Assembly (NCBI GenBank): GCA_963920765.1
Contig: OY987243.1
Span: 28,457,060-28,521,059 of the forward strand
Origin: Ulota crispa
Taxonomy: Eukaryota > Streptophyta > Bryopsida > Orthotrichales > Orthotrichaceae
Length of the DNA: 64,000 bases
Direction: 5' to 3'
Shown here: positions 35,716 through 47,988 of the stretch, one piece after another
How positions within the stretch are numbered: the stretch's first letter is position 1
Layout: the number at the start of each line of letters is the position of its first letter
The notes under the pieces: generated by a model
What the model saw: only the letters and a program-made list of their open reading frames with translations
Told to the model about the DNA's origin: nothing
The model's database searches: none
Made by a program: the position numbers and the translations under genes

Positions 35716-36615
35716 CCTTTTAAGGACTACGCGACCATATTTTGGTCGCTGGGAGTGGTTTTTGGCCTGTAGGTTGAAATCACTCAATAATTTGGAATTT
35801 GGTCTTGCAGTATGCATGTGATCACAAGAATTTTTCATCCATCTAAAAAATAACAATGCAATTGGGTATGTGAGTTGATAAATAATGATGTTTATACAAC
35901 ATGGCTTCAAAATACATATCCAATTTTTTGTCAAAGATGGATCAAAGCAACAACACAATACATCAAGTATGCAAGAAGAATGTCAAATTTCAATTGCACA
36001 ATTCTAAAAAATTTCAAATTGCTTAAGAAATACGCTTGTATTGTTTTCATATATGGTAGAAGTATAATTGTAGTATTTGAAGATCTACTAAAATGTTGTT
36101 GTCATTTTGGTTTTAAAATTTGTCATCCTACATTTAAGGCCTATTCTTGATTTTTTTTCACCAATTGGATTTTCCAGAATAATTATCAAATTTCTTGTAG
36201 AACCGTTTTAGGGTAGCAAAGGAAGTGGGTTTTTTGACCATTTTTGTCCACTTAGTTACACCTTGTGATTGTTGTTTTTGTCTATTTTGTGTGAAACTAG
36301 TCTTGTCAAAAAGGTGGGAAACCTTGCTTTTTAGAAATGTAAAACTCTTCTCAATTGAAACTTGCATGAAAGGTTAACATTCAAAACTAAACAAGAATGA
36401 AACACAAGAGATTTTTTGCAACTCACTCAATCATTATAATATTTCACCTCCAACGATAGATCTAGCTGAATTTTTGGTGCTTTACAATAAACAAGATGTA
36501 CTTCCCATTTGTATGGTTAGATTATTGAAAATGGATCCATATTTGAGTCAATTCCAAATCTAAGTTTACAGCACAGTGGATTCTGTGAAAATGGGTGTGG
36601 TCGTTAAAGGGTTAA
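35712..36615. mobile_element. piggyBac-like element, third of a chain (904 bp)
   Basis: Left end TTAACCTTTTAAGGACTACG; inverted right end TTAACCCTTTAACGACCACA. TTAA lies on both sides. This is a different subfamily from its neighbours. Confidence 0.7.
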
Positions 36616-38233
36616 GGGAAAAGAAAAAAACCCCTGCTCACAGCACTTGCTCTGAAGGCAGACAGCCATGCATGATTATATCATTATATACGAGTTTGCT
36701 TCTGCAAACAGGAATCCGTACAGGATGAGCATACTGTGACTGTGGTTTTCGGTGACCTTCACCCTCACGCATTCATGATCTGAAAGCACTGGCAGCTTAC
36801 GCAGTTGTGATCTGGAAACACGACAATCACGAGGAGAGATCGTATCGGTGCAGCTTTTTGGATGCCCAAGTACGGCCACTCCGAGCCTCCGGAGCAGGAC
36901 TTCTTTTGGGCAATTGAAGGCCCAATTGCCTTAGGAAAAATAAAAAACGAGCTTCAAGCCTATAGAATAAAAGAGGGGAATTTTTTTCAAAAATACTAGA
37001 TTGCAATAATGAAAATTGCGTTGCAGTCTAGGTTTTCATAAAATTGCATCAAATTGAGAATTGATTTTATGATAAGATAAATCCAAAAGCATCGTCAAAA
37101 AAGTTGATTGTGCCACTTTTTCCTTTTTTTATTATTAATGGCCATGATGCTAAAAAAATCCATGCAAAAACCCATGCATAGGGGCCACCTTCAACTCCAA
37201 CCAAACATTGGGATAGAGCCAGCAAGCTACAAGCTATTTTTGAAGAATGCTACATAGCCATTGATAAAAAAACTCAAAAAAACCTTGCTCCGGAGTGCAC
37301 AGAGCCACAAGAAGTTTGGAAGTTCTGACTCGAGGACATCAAAGAGCTTTCTTTTATGACGAACAATCATAGTGTTCTCTACCTTACGTATGAGATCTTC
37401 GCGCATGTGATCTTTGCGCATGATCTATATATCAAGGCTAGGTATAAATTGAACACACCAGTTTGTGGACCCCTGGTGTAAAAACTCAGACTTTTCTTCT
37501 GGTGGAAAACTTCAGATTTATCAACGGAAGAACAAATTTATAAACTTTGAAGTCATATTTGGATTCAGAGACCTTGACTTGGTTTACTGCAGCTGCAAAA
37601 CCAACTAAGTTGAGTGCACCAATACCCAATTACTGCTACAAACTACAAAGAGTCTAAGGCAATGCATGTTTTTCCCGTGTAGGAAGATAAGAAATGTTGG
37701 GATATTGCAAGTTTTTCATAAATTTATTTGCAAAATTGAAAGTACTGAAAATTTTGGGAATCAAAAAGTGCTTTGGACCCATTGCCAATCTCTAAATTCA
37801 TGTAATTATGATAATAGTCAAACTACTTTTCACTCACTACTTCCTACTTTCATGTTCACCACTTTGGGACACATGGCATGATATAAATGATCCCAACCTT
37901 GAAAAGGATTAAAAAACACAATCCAAGACTTGGTTGAAAACTTATCCTAATTAAGATTGAAAATAACACACCCTACAGGTTGGGCGTGGGGCGATGTTAG
38001 CGATGGCTGCCTCAGCCTTATGGGCAGATGTTTACTTTTTATCCTTGTTCGTGAAATAAAGTGGAGCTTCTTCCACCCTCGGGTCCACATACTGGAGCGT
38101 TGAGTAGTAGTACGCGCAAATCACAGAGAGACGGAATTTCTCGGGACTCGTGGAAGTCCAAGTAGCTACAGGCGCTCGAGGCCACGTGTACACAGCCATG
38201 GATTCTGATCTATGCGCTGGTATAATAATGAAA
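36616..38233. other. intergenic DNA with three short coding-like patches
   Basis: GC-richer patches lie at 36676-36879, 37227-37421 and 38032-38238, each with a short open minus-strand frame. The last ends EEAPLYFTNKDKK; the first could follow a splice acceptor near 36850. I recognise no family and cannot link them into a gene. They may be remnants of a degraded gene. Confidence 0.25.
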
Positions 38234-38235
38234 TA

Positions 38236-38943
38236 CACTGAATATTACCTTTAGGTTGCCCCCACACTAATTTCTTGACTTTTTACACTCTACGTATTTG
38301 CTACTGTTATAGTAATTATCATAAGAACTTACTGTAAGAAGCCATTATTAAAAGGGCTTGACAACAACAATGAAGTTGTAAAAAAATAAATTGGATGTGT
38401 CCAAGTTGTAGATCATGTGAAATTCAAGTATTTATGGAAAGTTGCATGTGTCTCCAAGTGACCAAGTGATGAGTCATGCAATAGCTTGCCAGGACAAGGC
38501 AACCTAATTGTCAAGGCAACCTAAATGCAATAAGGTAACCTTACCCATACTTGAGCATTTAAGGGTTTAGGGTACTTCAAGGTTTTGGAAAATTCAAGAA
38601 AAAAGTTCATAGGGTTAGCCTTTCAACAAGCTATTGTGAAGCGTAATTTTTGAGGAAAAAAATATTGTAGACTATTTTATATTAAAGGGCAAAGTTGCAA
38701 CTCATAAGGTCCCTATTAGCAACTCTAAACTACCCTTGAAACTGCTTGGGTATGTTCCTATACATGTACTTGACGGTCCCAATCCTAGCCATCCCAAACT
38801 AACTCCTAAGCTAACATGTGGTAGGATTTGCTTTTGCAAGTGACATTCACTGCTACACTTTGGGTTCAAGAGTGTGAAGAACAACCCAAATGAGTGCGGC
38901 ATTGGGGACCTCTCAAGTATAGGGTAGGTTAACTTATTCAGTG
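38236..38943. mobile_element. TA-flanked MITE, CACTGAATATT family, with nested insertion
   Basis: Starts CACTGAATATTACC and ends CAGTG with TA on both sides. A full inverted-orientation relative is at 47687-47988. It is interrupted by the element at 38533-38934. Confidence 0.7.
38533..38934. mobile_element. nested 402-bp TA-flanked MITE
   Basis: Starts AGGTAACCTTACCCATACTT and ends inverted AGTTAACCTACCCTATACTT, each continuing GAG. TA is duplicated at 38531-38532 and 38935-38936. The host site AATGCAATATTCAG is intact in the copy at 47.98 kb, which confirms the insertion point. Confidence 0.82.
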
Positions 38944-39652
38944 TAGGGTTGTTCGAGTTGCAAACAATCTCAACGGCATCGTAAAATGGTAACGATTATC
39001 ACAAATGCTGTAAATAATTTTCAAAGTGGATGAAGTACTGGTACAGAGAGTCTGCCAACGAGAGAGGGCAAAAACCGGATTTGTTCTTGTTTTCTGACTG
39101 AAAAGCAATCAGTTCAGTATAAATGAACCTAGTTTTATACAATAGCCTGGGCTGGCTTGGCTGGATCTCACTTTCGGCACCTCGGCAATTGAAAATTTGC
39201 TTGTTTGTTCGTTTGCCTCCTCAAAAATGAAGCTACGAATGAATCACTTTCAGTAATCTCAGTGGTATCAGCACGAATCTGCAACTGCCTTTTCTAATCT
39301 TTGGAAGTGCAACTGTTGCACACTAAACGGTAACTATCCCCCTAAAAACACAAATGACCTTCAGCTAGTCAGAGCCAGTGGGCGACCTATCGCCTGTTTC
39401 AAGCATTCTACAGAGCGTCGCCTGGAGCTCGCTTCTGCTCGTACTCCAACTCTTCTGCAATCAAAGCATGACGTTCACAGAACATGTCAGCACATTCAGG
39501 TTTTTATCATATATCGACGAATATGCACAGTAAAAGGGATCCAAATCATACTGCAAAAAGGCCTTTGTCATACCCTACTGTCACTCAGAACTCATATCTT
39601 GTAGACAGTGGCATTGCCATGGTTGGTAACACAAGCAAGTCGAGGTAGCCTG
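38944..39652. other. 3' flank of the bHLH gene
   Basis: No other gene was recognised. It presumably contains the 3' untranslated region; I could not point to a clear polyadenylation signal. Confidence 0.4.
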
Positions 39653-42600
39653 CTATAAGGACGGATAGGTCCCTTCCATAGCCAAGTTGTACTCCTGAGC
39701 TATGTTGACTACGTTCTAAAGCAAAATAAAAACTGGTCATCAGAACATGTTTTAACTTTCACTAGAGGGAAAATTAAGACATGTACTGAGGGCAAGTGTT
39801 TTGGTTCTAGCCATGTCCAGTTTACAGCACTCTACTTTAATCACATTCAATCAAGATACTAGACATACTGGACTTGATACAAGTTACAAGCTTAAACGAA
39901 TAGGGATTCCTGCAACACATCTAAATGCTCGTCAGTTACAAATCAATACTAGATTGTAACTTTCTTGCAAAGAAATGTTTTCAGTTGCAAGTTAGTGCAG
40001 GAAGCATACCTTAACACAAAGACTAGCATGAAACCGTCCATTCGTGTTACTATAATCCACCGTGACAAGCCCAAGCTCCAGCTTCAATAATACATTCAAC
40101 AACTGAATTAGCGACCGAGAATGATTATTGGCCTCCACTTTGATCTCCCACGTGTCCTCTCCTGGTGTGTCCTTCACCACCACCACGACAGACCCTCTTC
40201 CAGTAGCTCCAATTGGCGATGAAGAAGAAGGGCCTGCTTCATTGCCAGCTGTCAGTTCCTCTTCCCTGTCCATGGGCGTTGCAGCTCCTTCGGCTTCCCG
40301 TCTTGACGGCGACGGTGCTGCAGCTTCTTCATCCCCTTTTTTTAAGCCGGAGATTCGTAGGTTCAGTTGCCGGATGTAGTCTATTGTGCTGGTGAGGACA
40401 GACACCTTGTCTTTCTTCTGATTTCATCCAGGAGATGTGCACCGGGTTAACATGACATTCTCAGTGCTCGTGTCTACAAAACGACCAAATCAGTCCCAAA
40501 TTGGGTTTTCTAAATACTTTTTATGGGGTTGATAGTGATATTCCTACTAGCAAAGAAATACAAACATAATAAATCCTCAACTCTTGAAAACTTAGTAGAA
40601 TTAATCTCTAGCAATATAGGATCATTTAAGATAATGTAAACTTTGCCTATTTTAGTGCAGCTAGGTTTTTGAAAGCACCTCTTGCGGAATGAATGAAGGT
40701 AAAATTGAAGTAACACTCATTACGTTGTTTTTGAGAAGGAAAAGGAAGACAAAGATTGCACATAGATCGTCCAAATTGGACCCTAAAGGTTGCAGTTTTG
40801 GGTTTTAACCAAACTCGAAATGAGGGGCATGGACACTAATTACCTTGTTGATCATGGGGACGATGGCGATTAATGTCTGCATCTTCTGACCGAATACCAG
40901 CCTGCGGTTGCGCTCGGCAATCTTGTGCGCCACAGCTGCTTGGTGAGCATGAGCCACACTATTGGGACTTCTGGGATCAGGTAAATCGGTCCTGGGACTC
41001 AAGCTATCGATACTGCTCCCGCCTGCTCCACCTCTCAAGTGACCCCCCGGAATCTCGTCTCTAAACTTCGTCTTCCAAGGAACCAAACTGGTGGCCCACT
41101 TGTAAATCAGAGGCAGTCGCTTCTTCTTTGAGACTCCAAATCGAGGAATCTGCTGACGTCGATGATTATGAGGTCGAAACAGCGAGGCAGAGCTGTGCCC
41201 GGGTGGCATTTTCCCCACTGGACCCATGCCTCGGTAGCCTGAGCCAATTCCAGAAGGCATATTTGGACTACCTGGTGGTGCCGAGGGTGAAGACCTTAGT
41301 TTGTCTAATAGCTCCTGCTGCTGCTGCTGCAACAAATTCACGTTTTGCAATGGGGATATCTGCTTGCCAGTAGCTAAAACGAGATCCGACTCGTCTACTA
41401 TAATTTCTTTACCTTTCCTAGAGGACGCCCATTCAGAACTAACCGGTTGGGTTTTAATATTGGCACCGTCGAAAAGCTCTGAAGGAAGTGGAGCAGTACC
41501 GTAATTGAAACTAATGTCGTGAAAACCTGGGTAATCAGTCGGCACCGCGCCTCCTTCTTCGTAAGGTTGAAAGTTGGCTGGCTCTGGACTGACGAAATGG
41601 GTGCTCGACACAGTCCAGGACGAGTACGGCTCCTCCTGTCTCAAGATGTTGCCGAAGCCTTCAATTGCTTCGTTTTCGCCCATGGACGCTTGGCTGGTGA
41701 TGTCCGTCAGAATTGCAGAGGTTTGGTGAGCTAATGCAGCCATGGCGTACGTCGACGACTGCCTCCAGCTCTCGATGTCCAGAGTCGCTGGCACTTCCTG
41801 CAGCAACGGTGTCGAAATGTAGGGATCGATTGAGGTGTTGAGAAACTCTTGGATGGAACTCCGCAGGAATTCGGTCTCTGGCACCTGGTTGCCCATTCCC
41901 AAACACCAATTCTCATGAGCTAGATTCATCTCTCCAGGCTTGGCTAAATTCTACGGTTCACAACTGCTAGCTAGCTTGCTAGCTACTTCACCACTTAAAT
42001 CTATGAAAGAGAACTAGGCTCAAAATTCATTCACTTGACCTCTAATCACTCATCTCTGAGGTGCAAATCACTCATCTCTGGGGTGCAAATCTCTCAAAGT
42101 TGTTGAAACAGGGCCGAGCGGGAACTTTAGCTAGTTGAGTTCACTGGGTTCAAATATCCTCTCTCTAGAATGCCACCTGCTCTCCTTCAAAGTTGTGAAT
42201 GCAATAGGGTCGAATTCTCTAGATCTCTCCCTTGTATGGAACTACGCCCCTCCTATTTCCCGTACAGCCGAGCTCTAAACATGAGCCAACACTCCGAATT
42301 TGAAACCTAACTCGTTATCTTTTCTCACGTAGTAATTCTAGCAAAATTCCCACTGGTGGAGAACCTTCATATGTCGATGCTGTCAGACGTAACCTTTAAC
42401 AAGGTACTTCTGAGGTTGCAGTCAGCTTTATGCGTACAGCCAGGAGTGCGAAAGCCTAGAGTATCAAGGAGAAACCTTGAAAAATACTGAAGAGACCGAC
42501 AGTCGTGGCAGTCATTCAAGTGATATTCGATGAACAGCGAAATTCGGAAACTAGTTCTCGGTCAACTCGGTTTCTCCTAATGAACCCCTGTTGAACTGAA

Positions 42601-45316
42601 CACAGAGACCTGAATAATGAAGACTCTTCCGGCTTTCTCGCTCTCGGAACAGTTGCGTGATATCACTGGTTGCTAACTTTGTAGCCCCACATATGGGACC
42701 CACCTCAGCGGGCGTCGGGAATTTTTTAACAGTGAAATCGACGGTCACCGAAATATACCGAAAGGAAAACTACTTAATTCTAGGTCTTTCGATTTTTGAT
42801 AGTACTGTACCAACCGAAGGGTTTGTACTAAAGAAGCAACATGATGACAACCTCTAAAATGGCTTATCACTCATACGCTCATTGTTTTTTACAGAACCAC
42901 AAAAAACTAATACCGACAGAATGTGAAAGTTGACGAATAACAGTCGATGAAGTATCTAACTAACAGTATCAATTAGTCCATGTGCATATATAGCTGGGGT
43001 CTAGGGATAATAGGCCTCGTGATTCTGATGGGAAATGCACAATCAAGTAGACATCATCCGTAACAAAAAAAGAGACTCGGTTCGTCGTAAGTGGCTACGC
43101 TGCTTCCGAGATCCGGGATGCTTGCATTTACAGAAGAATGGACAAAGACCAGGTCGTCATACTTTTATCATGAATCTTCTTTTTAGTTCATTTAAAAGTT
43201 CACAAACAGGGAAACTAAAGGGGAAACGACAAGGAGCCTAGAGGCAGAAGTGACATCCGCAGCAGCTGGAGAATCCCTTATTTAACAGTGCTTTTAACAC
43301 CTGTCAGTTTGTTGTTCACGAACGAGTGTAGTACATCAGGTGTTGCGCATCAGGTGCTAAGTTACGGACAATCTTTTGCAGCCATGAACTAGATATGTTG
43401 CCTCAAGGTCAAGCCTTTAGAGTGGGACAACCTACAAGTGTTTTTGAGGTTTTTCTACGGATGCTTCCTAGCATGCCGACAAGAGAATGATTCCCGGAAT
43501 AATTCAAAAAATTCTTGCAATTGCAGCACAATTGGAAAAAAATTACTGTGTCTAACTTGATAGGAAAGTAAGAAAGTTCTTGCAAGTAATTCTTGGAATC
43601 CTTCTGTACTAAAAATATGGGAGTCCCATTTAAGGTGGGCCACAGAAGATAATTATGAGATATGATTTCAGAGACGAAATTTGAGATACAAGATGGAAAA
43701 ACAATTCAGTGGAAGTAGGTGGTGGAATGATACCAGAGCAGTGCAAGCAAGCTCGACGCAATAACCAGTGCCATCAGGGATCGCTCGGCCAGGAAAGCAC
43801 ACAATTGTCTGCAAGAACACCGGATATGATTAAACTTCAAAATCTATTATCTGCAACCTTCTCAAAGGCAAGAGTGGCTGAATTCTATGCGAGGGGAGGG
43901 GTCAAAGTGCATAATTTGAATTGTGAGGCTCTCTTCTATCTTTTCAAATTTTCAGCTCCGCGCCAAGTCTGAGCCCCAGTTTCTCAACCAGAAATACCAT
44001 TCAGCTCTCACACATAAACCCCATTGAGTAAGGCCAATTTTGCACTTTGATAATTGATATCAAAGCTTGCAATTTACACCTTCATATTTTGTTACAACAA
44101 TATATTCATTTTTTTCTCGAAGACCGTACCCCCATATGGGCCATGTGGGACCTTGGATGAATAGATTCTTAACGTACGCTGGTTCCCCTAAAGAACTAAT
44201 TTTGTTCACTCTCTACTAGCCCCCCTTCTAGAGTTTTGGAATGCGGTTTTAAAATGACTTTCTTCTGTGATCTAGAAGTTAGACCTTTAACCAAATTATC
44301 GAGGATTAATGTGCAGTATGATATCAAGAGAAAATGGACAAGCTTGGTGAGTGAAGAGTTACCTGGATTCCAGCTTGCTGGATGGATGGATGTCAATTGC
44401 CGAGGAATACAGACAACAAACCAAGAAAATTTAGTCCATGGCCGGGGAAAGAACATTCCAAACCCCAACTCAAGATCGATTAACCCATAAATTGGAATTT
44501 CTGCAAAAAACTGAGCTCCCTCATTCTGTTTAGGAGATATATTTAAACATACCGATAAGAACAACTCCTTGCTTTTGTCTGTAAGCACTGGCTCCATGAG
44601 CCGTGTCCACCAAAACGGAGATTGCCGCTGCCAAGCCAAGTATGCGTACCTGCAAGTACCAGGGGTATGTTTCAATGTCTACATCTGACTCAGGTTCAAT
44701 TTCTCCATTAAAAAAAGCATTGACCAATTAAGATTATCCTTTGATTCAATACAAGGCATACGTACGTTCAAAGAGACCTACCCTGGCCTAGCAGTAGTGA
44801 ATAGACACTGTCTGTAAATGCTTTCAAATCGCTGCTCTAGGCCAACCTCTGCTCCTGTTAGACTCTCGTTGAGATAGCTCTGATGCCAAACAGGGGTCCT
44901 GCAAACACACAAAAATGGGCTTAACCATAGTCACCCTTCCACTAATCGCATTGACAAGATGTCTACTTTGAGCTAGGTTATCGAAGTCCTGCAAACCTAA
45001 AAAAGCCTTAATCCTCCAACTAATTATTATTAAGGATTAATTCCGGACATTGACAAGGTATCCAGAACTATGGGAGGGGTAATGAGGCGCCCTTTCAAAC
45101 ACCCACAACCGCAACTCTGAAACTGCTTTTCCCAGAAAATTAATCCCACCAGTCACATATACAAAGTGATGAATTTGAGGATTAGCCCTACCTGTGATCA
45201 GGTCCAATCTTCCAGATTACAGCATAAGTCCATCCCATGCTCACTAATTTCTTCAGCTCACGGAGGGAGCTTTCCATCGCCAGCTGGACGGCGTAACCTG
45301 GCAGCGCTTGAATCAT
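39653..45316 (-). CDS. bHLH transcription factor, R/GL3/TT8-like architecture
   Basis: Eight-exon model, minus strand: 45192-45316, 44782-44898, 44553-44649, 44363-44377, 43734-43808, 40844-41884, 40010-40414, 39653-39715. All introns are GT-AG and phases agree, giving about 645 residues, a usual length for this group. Residues 1-160 form a bHLH-MYC_N domain (WTYAVIWKIGPDHR, QAGIQTIVCFP, YCVELACTAL, VPETEFLRSSIQEFLN), which binds R2R3-MYB partners in relatives. An acidic middle with a Gln run follows. The bHLH domain (463-515) has HKIAERNRR, with the His, Glu and Arg residues that read CACGTG-type boxes, then INKKDKVSVLTSTIDYI. The C-terminus (about 564-640) looks ACT-like, as in R/GL3 dimerisation domains. 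Relatives act in the nucleus on flavonoid and epidermal-cell genes. The start is the first ATG after an in-frame TGA; a second ATG at 45277 is possible. The MYC_N domain is shorter than usual between exons 2 and 3. Subgroup placement is inference. Confidence 0.8.
40415..40422 (-). promoter_or_regulatory. tandem splice acceptor (NAGNAG) in the bHLH loop
   Basis: On the minus strand the intron ends TCAGAAG before AAAGACAAG. Using the first or second AG adds or removes one Lys between INK and KDKVS. The shorter form fits the family spacing better. Confidence 0.55.
44363..44377 (-). other. 15-nt microexon of the bHLH gene
   Basis: CAAGCTGGAATCCAG lies between an AG acceptor (44378-44379) and a GT donor (44361-44362). 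It is phase 0 at both ends and encodes QAGIQ. The flanking exons supply ELFLS and TIVCF, rebuilding the conserved AGIQTIVC motif of bHLH-MYC_N domains. No larger exon here keeps the frame. Confidence 0.72.
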
Positions 45317-46802
45317 TCGCAGATTATTACTACCCCTGCGAAGATTTCTACTCCGAATACCAAAGAAATCCAGCTTGTTCGCACTTCTAGCACTATCGGT
45401 CCAACCTTTACTGGAACAAATTCAGGACCTCGTCAACTTTCTAGGGTGAGGCGAAGTCCCCACTATAAACAGACTTTAGCCAAAAACCTAAAATTCCCCT
45501 GTCCCAAATTCTTCAGGCTTTAAACTGCACACTGCTCATACAGAAAATCTGACTTATCCACGTCGATTTCGTCTAGACTTGAGAGTCCATACCTATCCTT
45601 ACAGAATTCTTTTTTTTAAAACTCAAGCTCATTGCCAGTAGCAATGGCACTAACTAACACTGCAATTCCAATACGCGTATTCGGAGACGATCAAATGACC
45701 ATCGCTCAGAAGCAGCCATGTGATGATGAAGTGAGTACCTTGAGCTCTCTGGAGTTTGCAGCAAGCAGCAGGGGCGTTCAAATCTACACTGCACTGCAAG
45801 CACGAGCAATAATGGAGGGCGAACCGGTCACTACAGCTCTGGTCTCCACTGTGGACAACCGAACTGAATCAGCTAAAACCAATCACAGACCAAATACACT
45901 TCACTCCAAATCCCTAGCCCCCAGATATATATATTCTTAGCGTGGCTTTCGCATTTCAGTTTCCAAAGGTTCCGATTCTGAAATCCAGAACCCCAAAGTC
46001 CGGGCCCAATCAGTGATTTTACCTACACTAATTACGGTAGAGATGCAACTGCCGAGGTTCCCTGGACTAAAAACGTGACAATATCAAGCTCTAACCGATC
46101 TAGATTAGAAACAGAGCTGCACACACAAGAGCAAGGCCCCGGGAGCACACGAAAGCCCTGTCGAAGCACGCAAAATGCACGGATTGACACACTGGCACTT
46201 CGGCACAGCTCACCTGCTTCACTTTCATCGACTGCAAAGAAAGAAAGAAAGAAAAGAATGTGATGTAATGAACTGAGAGCGCTCGCCAGCTGAGAAGTGA
46301 GAACCAACCAAACAGTAAAATCTATATGAACTAAGTTAGTCATTATAAGTCCCGGCACTAGAGAGTACAGCCTGCCTGCTCTCTTGGAAATTCAAAAAGG
46401 TTGTCCCCCGCCCCCCGGGCGAATCCGCCGGGGCAGCCTCCGTCTATGCTTAAACCTCGTGCGTGTATTCGTGGAGGTCACATTCTCACATGTCTGAAAC
46501 GACATTTTTCCCGATGGTGGAAGTGTCGGGCACTAGTCCTGCATTGATTCACAGTTCTAGACCTTAGATTTGGCGGTTTCCACCTGGCATCACTCCACTG
46601 GTGGCTGATAGTTGCACACCAAATATACAGGCCGGGATGAACTAACCCCGTCATTGCTCCCCTGCTTTGCGGCTCTGTCCACACACATCCACGTTTTCAC
46701 ATCCATTGTTTTCGGGTCAGGGTGGAAATGCTCTGCCAATTTTCAGGCAAGGCAAGGGGAAAAAGTAATAAGCTGCCCCTATTTTTGTAGGGAGCGAGTG
46801 AT
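45317..46802. other. upstream region of the bHLH gene
   Basis: GC-richer than the flanks, with no clear gene. It probably contains the 5' leader and promoter. A very GC-rich patch (CCCCCGCCCCCCGGGCG) lies near 46407. The plus-strand frame at 45632-45940 has no family features. Confidence 0.4.
45924..45936 (-). promoter_or_regulatory. candidate TATA box of the bHLH gene
   Basis: A TATATATAT run about 610 bp upstream of the start codon, on the correct side for minus-strand transcription. An alternative upstream leader exon (46214-46231, with good acceptor and donor and an ATG) would require a more distant promoter. Neither is proven. Confidence 0.3.
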
Positions 46803-47092
46803 GCCGGGGCCAAACAGGCTCAGAACCGGCGTTTTGAGACAGATGAAGAGTAACTTGTATTTTTGGAAAATTAAGAGACAATCACTTTTTCAAGTTTTCA
46901 TCTATTGCCATTTCATGACAAGAGGTTTGAGACGCCGGTTTGTGAACTCTCAAAACCAACGTTTTTAAACAAACCAAAAAAGTGAGCCCTCAAAAGTCAA
47001 AGGATTTTCTTTTATTGAAATTAGTAGCTCCGACACTTGTTTTTCACAAACAGATGTTTTGAAACGCCGGTTTTGATCTGTGTGGCCCGGCC
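46803..47092. mobile_element. MITE with GCCGGGGCC ends, copy 1
   Basis: The left end GCCGGGGCCAAACAG and inverted right end GGCCGGGCCACACAG match. Both continue to an AACCGGCGTTT motif. Two further copies lie in tandem at 57767 and 58083. Confidence 0.75.
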
Positions 47093-47258
47093 TTGAGCAA
47101 CTAGGGAGACACCCAGTAGCATTTTTTTCCTGGGAAAATTTTGCCAGATTTGACAAATTTCACCCAATGAGGTCTCTTCTCTCCATAAATCCACAAATGT
47201 AAAGAGAACAAAGCAATGGTCTCTATCAATTACAAAAAACATTGCCCCCCAGTCGTTA

Positions 47259-47615
47259 GGGAGACACCCCATGCACATCGGAGGGGGGGGGGTAAATTAG
47301 ATATTTACCATCAAGCCAAATTTGGAAAGTTTGAATTCCAATTTGGATTTAATGACCTTGATTTAGTCTAGAACTGTGAAGGAGGTTATAATTGAACAAT
47401 GTCCAATAGAAAAGCTTAGTTAGGGAATGAGTTGTTATTTTTATCCTTGTTTGTAAAAAGAAGTTAAGCTTTTTATTGGGTGTTGTTCAATTGTAATCTC
47501 CTTGTAGTTCTAGACAAAATCAAGGTCTCTAAATTCAAATTTGAGTTCAAACTTTCCAAATTCAACTTAATGATAAATATCTAAAATTCACCCAAGTGTG
47601 CATGGGGTGTCTCCC
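47259..47615. mobile_element. TA-flanked foldback MITE with GGGAGACACCCC ends
   Basis: Perfect 12-bp ends (GGGAGACACCCC), TA on both sides, and arms of about 165 bp at roughly 80% identity around a loop of about 45 bp. Extra copies of GGGAGACACCC at 47104 and inverted at 47627 suggest it sits inside an older relative. A run of ten G lies in the left arm. Confidence 0.78.
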
Positions 47616-47686
47616 TAGCAACTAGGGGGTGTCTCCCTAATCACTCCCTTTTTGTAGTATTCAATTATATTCTCCCCAAGATTCTA

Positions 47687-47988
47687 CAGTGAATATTGCA
47701 TTTAGATTGCCTTGAGAATTAGGTTGCCTTACCCTGGTTAGTTACCTCATGACTCATCACTTGACCACTTGGAGGAGCATGCAACTCTCTAAATATTTGG
47801 ATTTCACATGGTTTATGACTTGAAAGTAGCTAGTTTGTTTTTTTGCAACTTCATTGTTGTTGACATGCCCGTTAAAAATTGTTTGTTGCAGTGGTTTTTT
47901 ATGAAATTTATTGTAACAGCAATAAATATTTATATAGTGTAAAATGTTGAGGAATCAGCGTGGAGCAACCTAAATGCAATATTCAGTG
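47687..47988. mobile_element. TA-flanked MITE, CAGTGAATATT family, intact copy
   Basis: Starts CAGTGAATATTGCATTTAG and ends inverted CACTGAATATTGCATTTAG, with TA duplicated on both sides. It is in inverted orientation relative to the copy at 38236. Confidence 0.8.

Noticed and set aside
43455..43643. Open minus-strand segment inside the long bHLH intron as an extra exon
   Set aside because: Joining exon 5 directly to 41884 restores the conserved VPETEFLRSSIQEF segment in phase. Adding this segment is not needed.
45632..45940. Plus-strand 102-codon frame upstream of the bHLH gene
   Set aside because: No family features and no splice context; it lies opposite the likely leader region of the bHLH gene.
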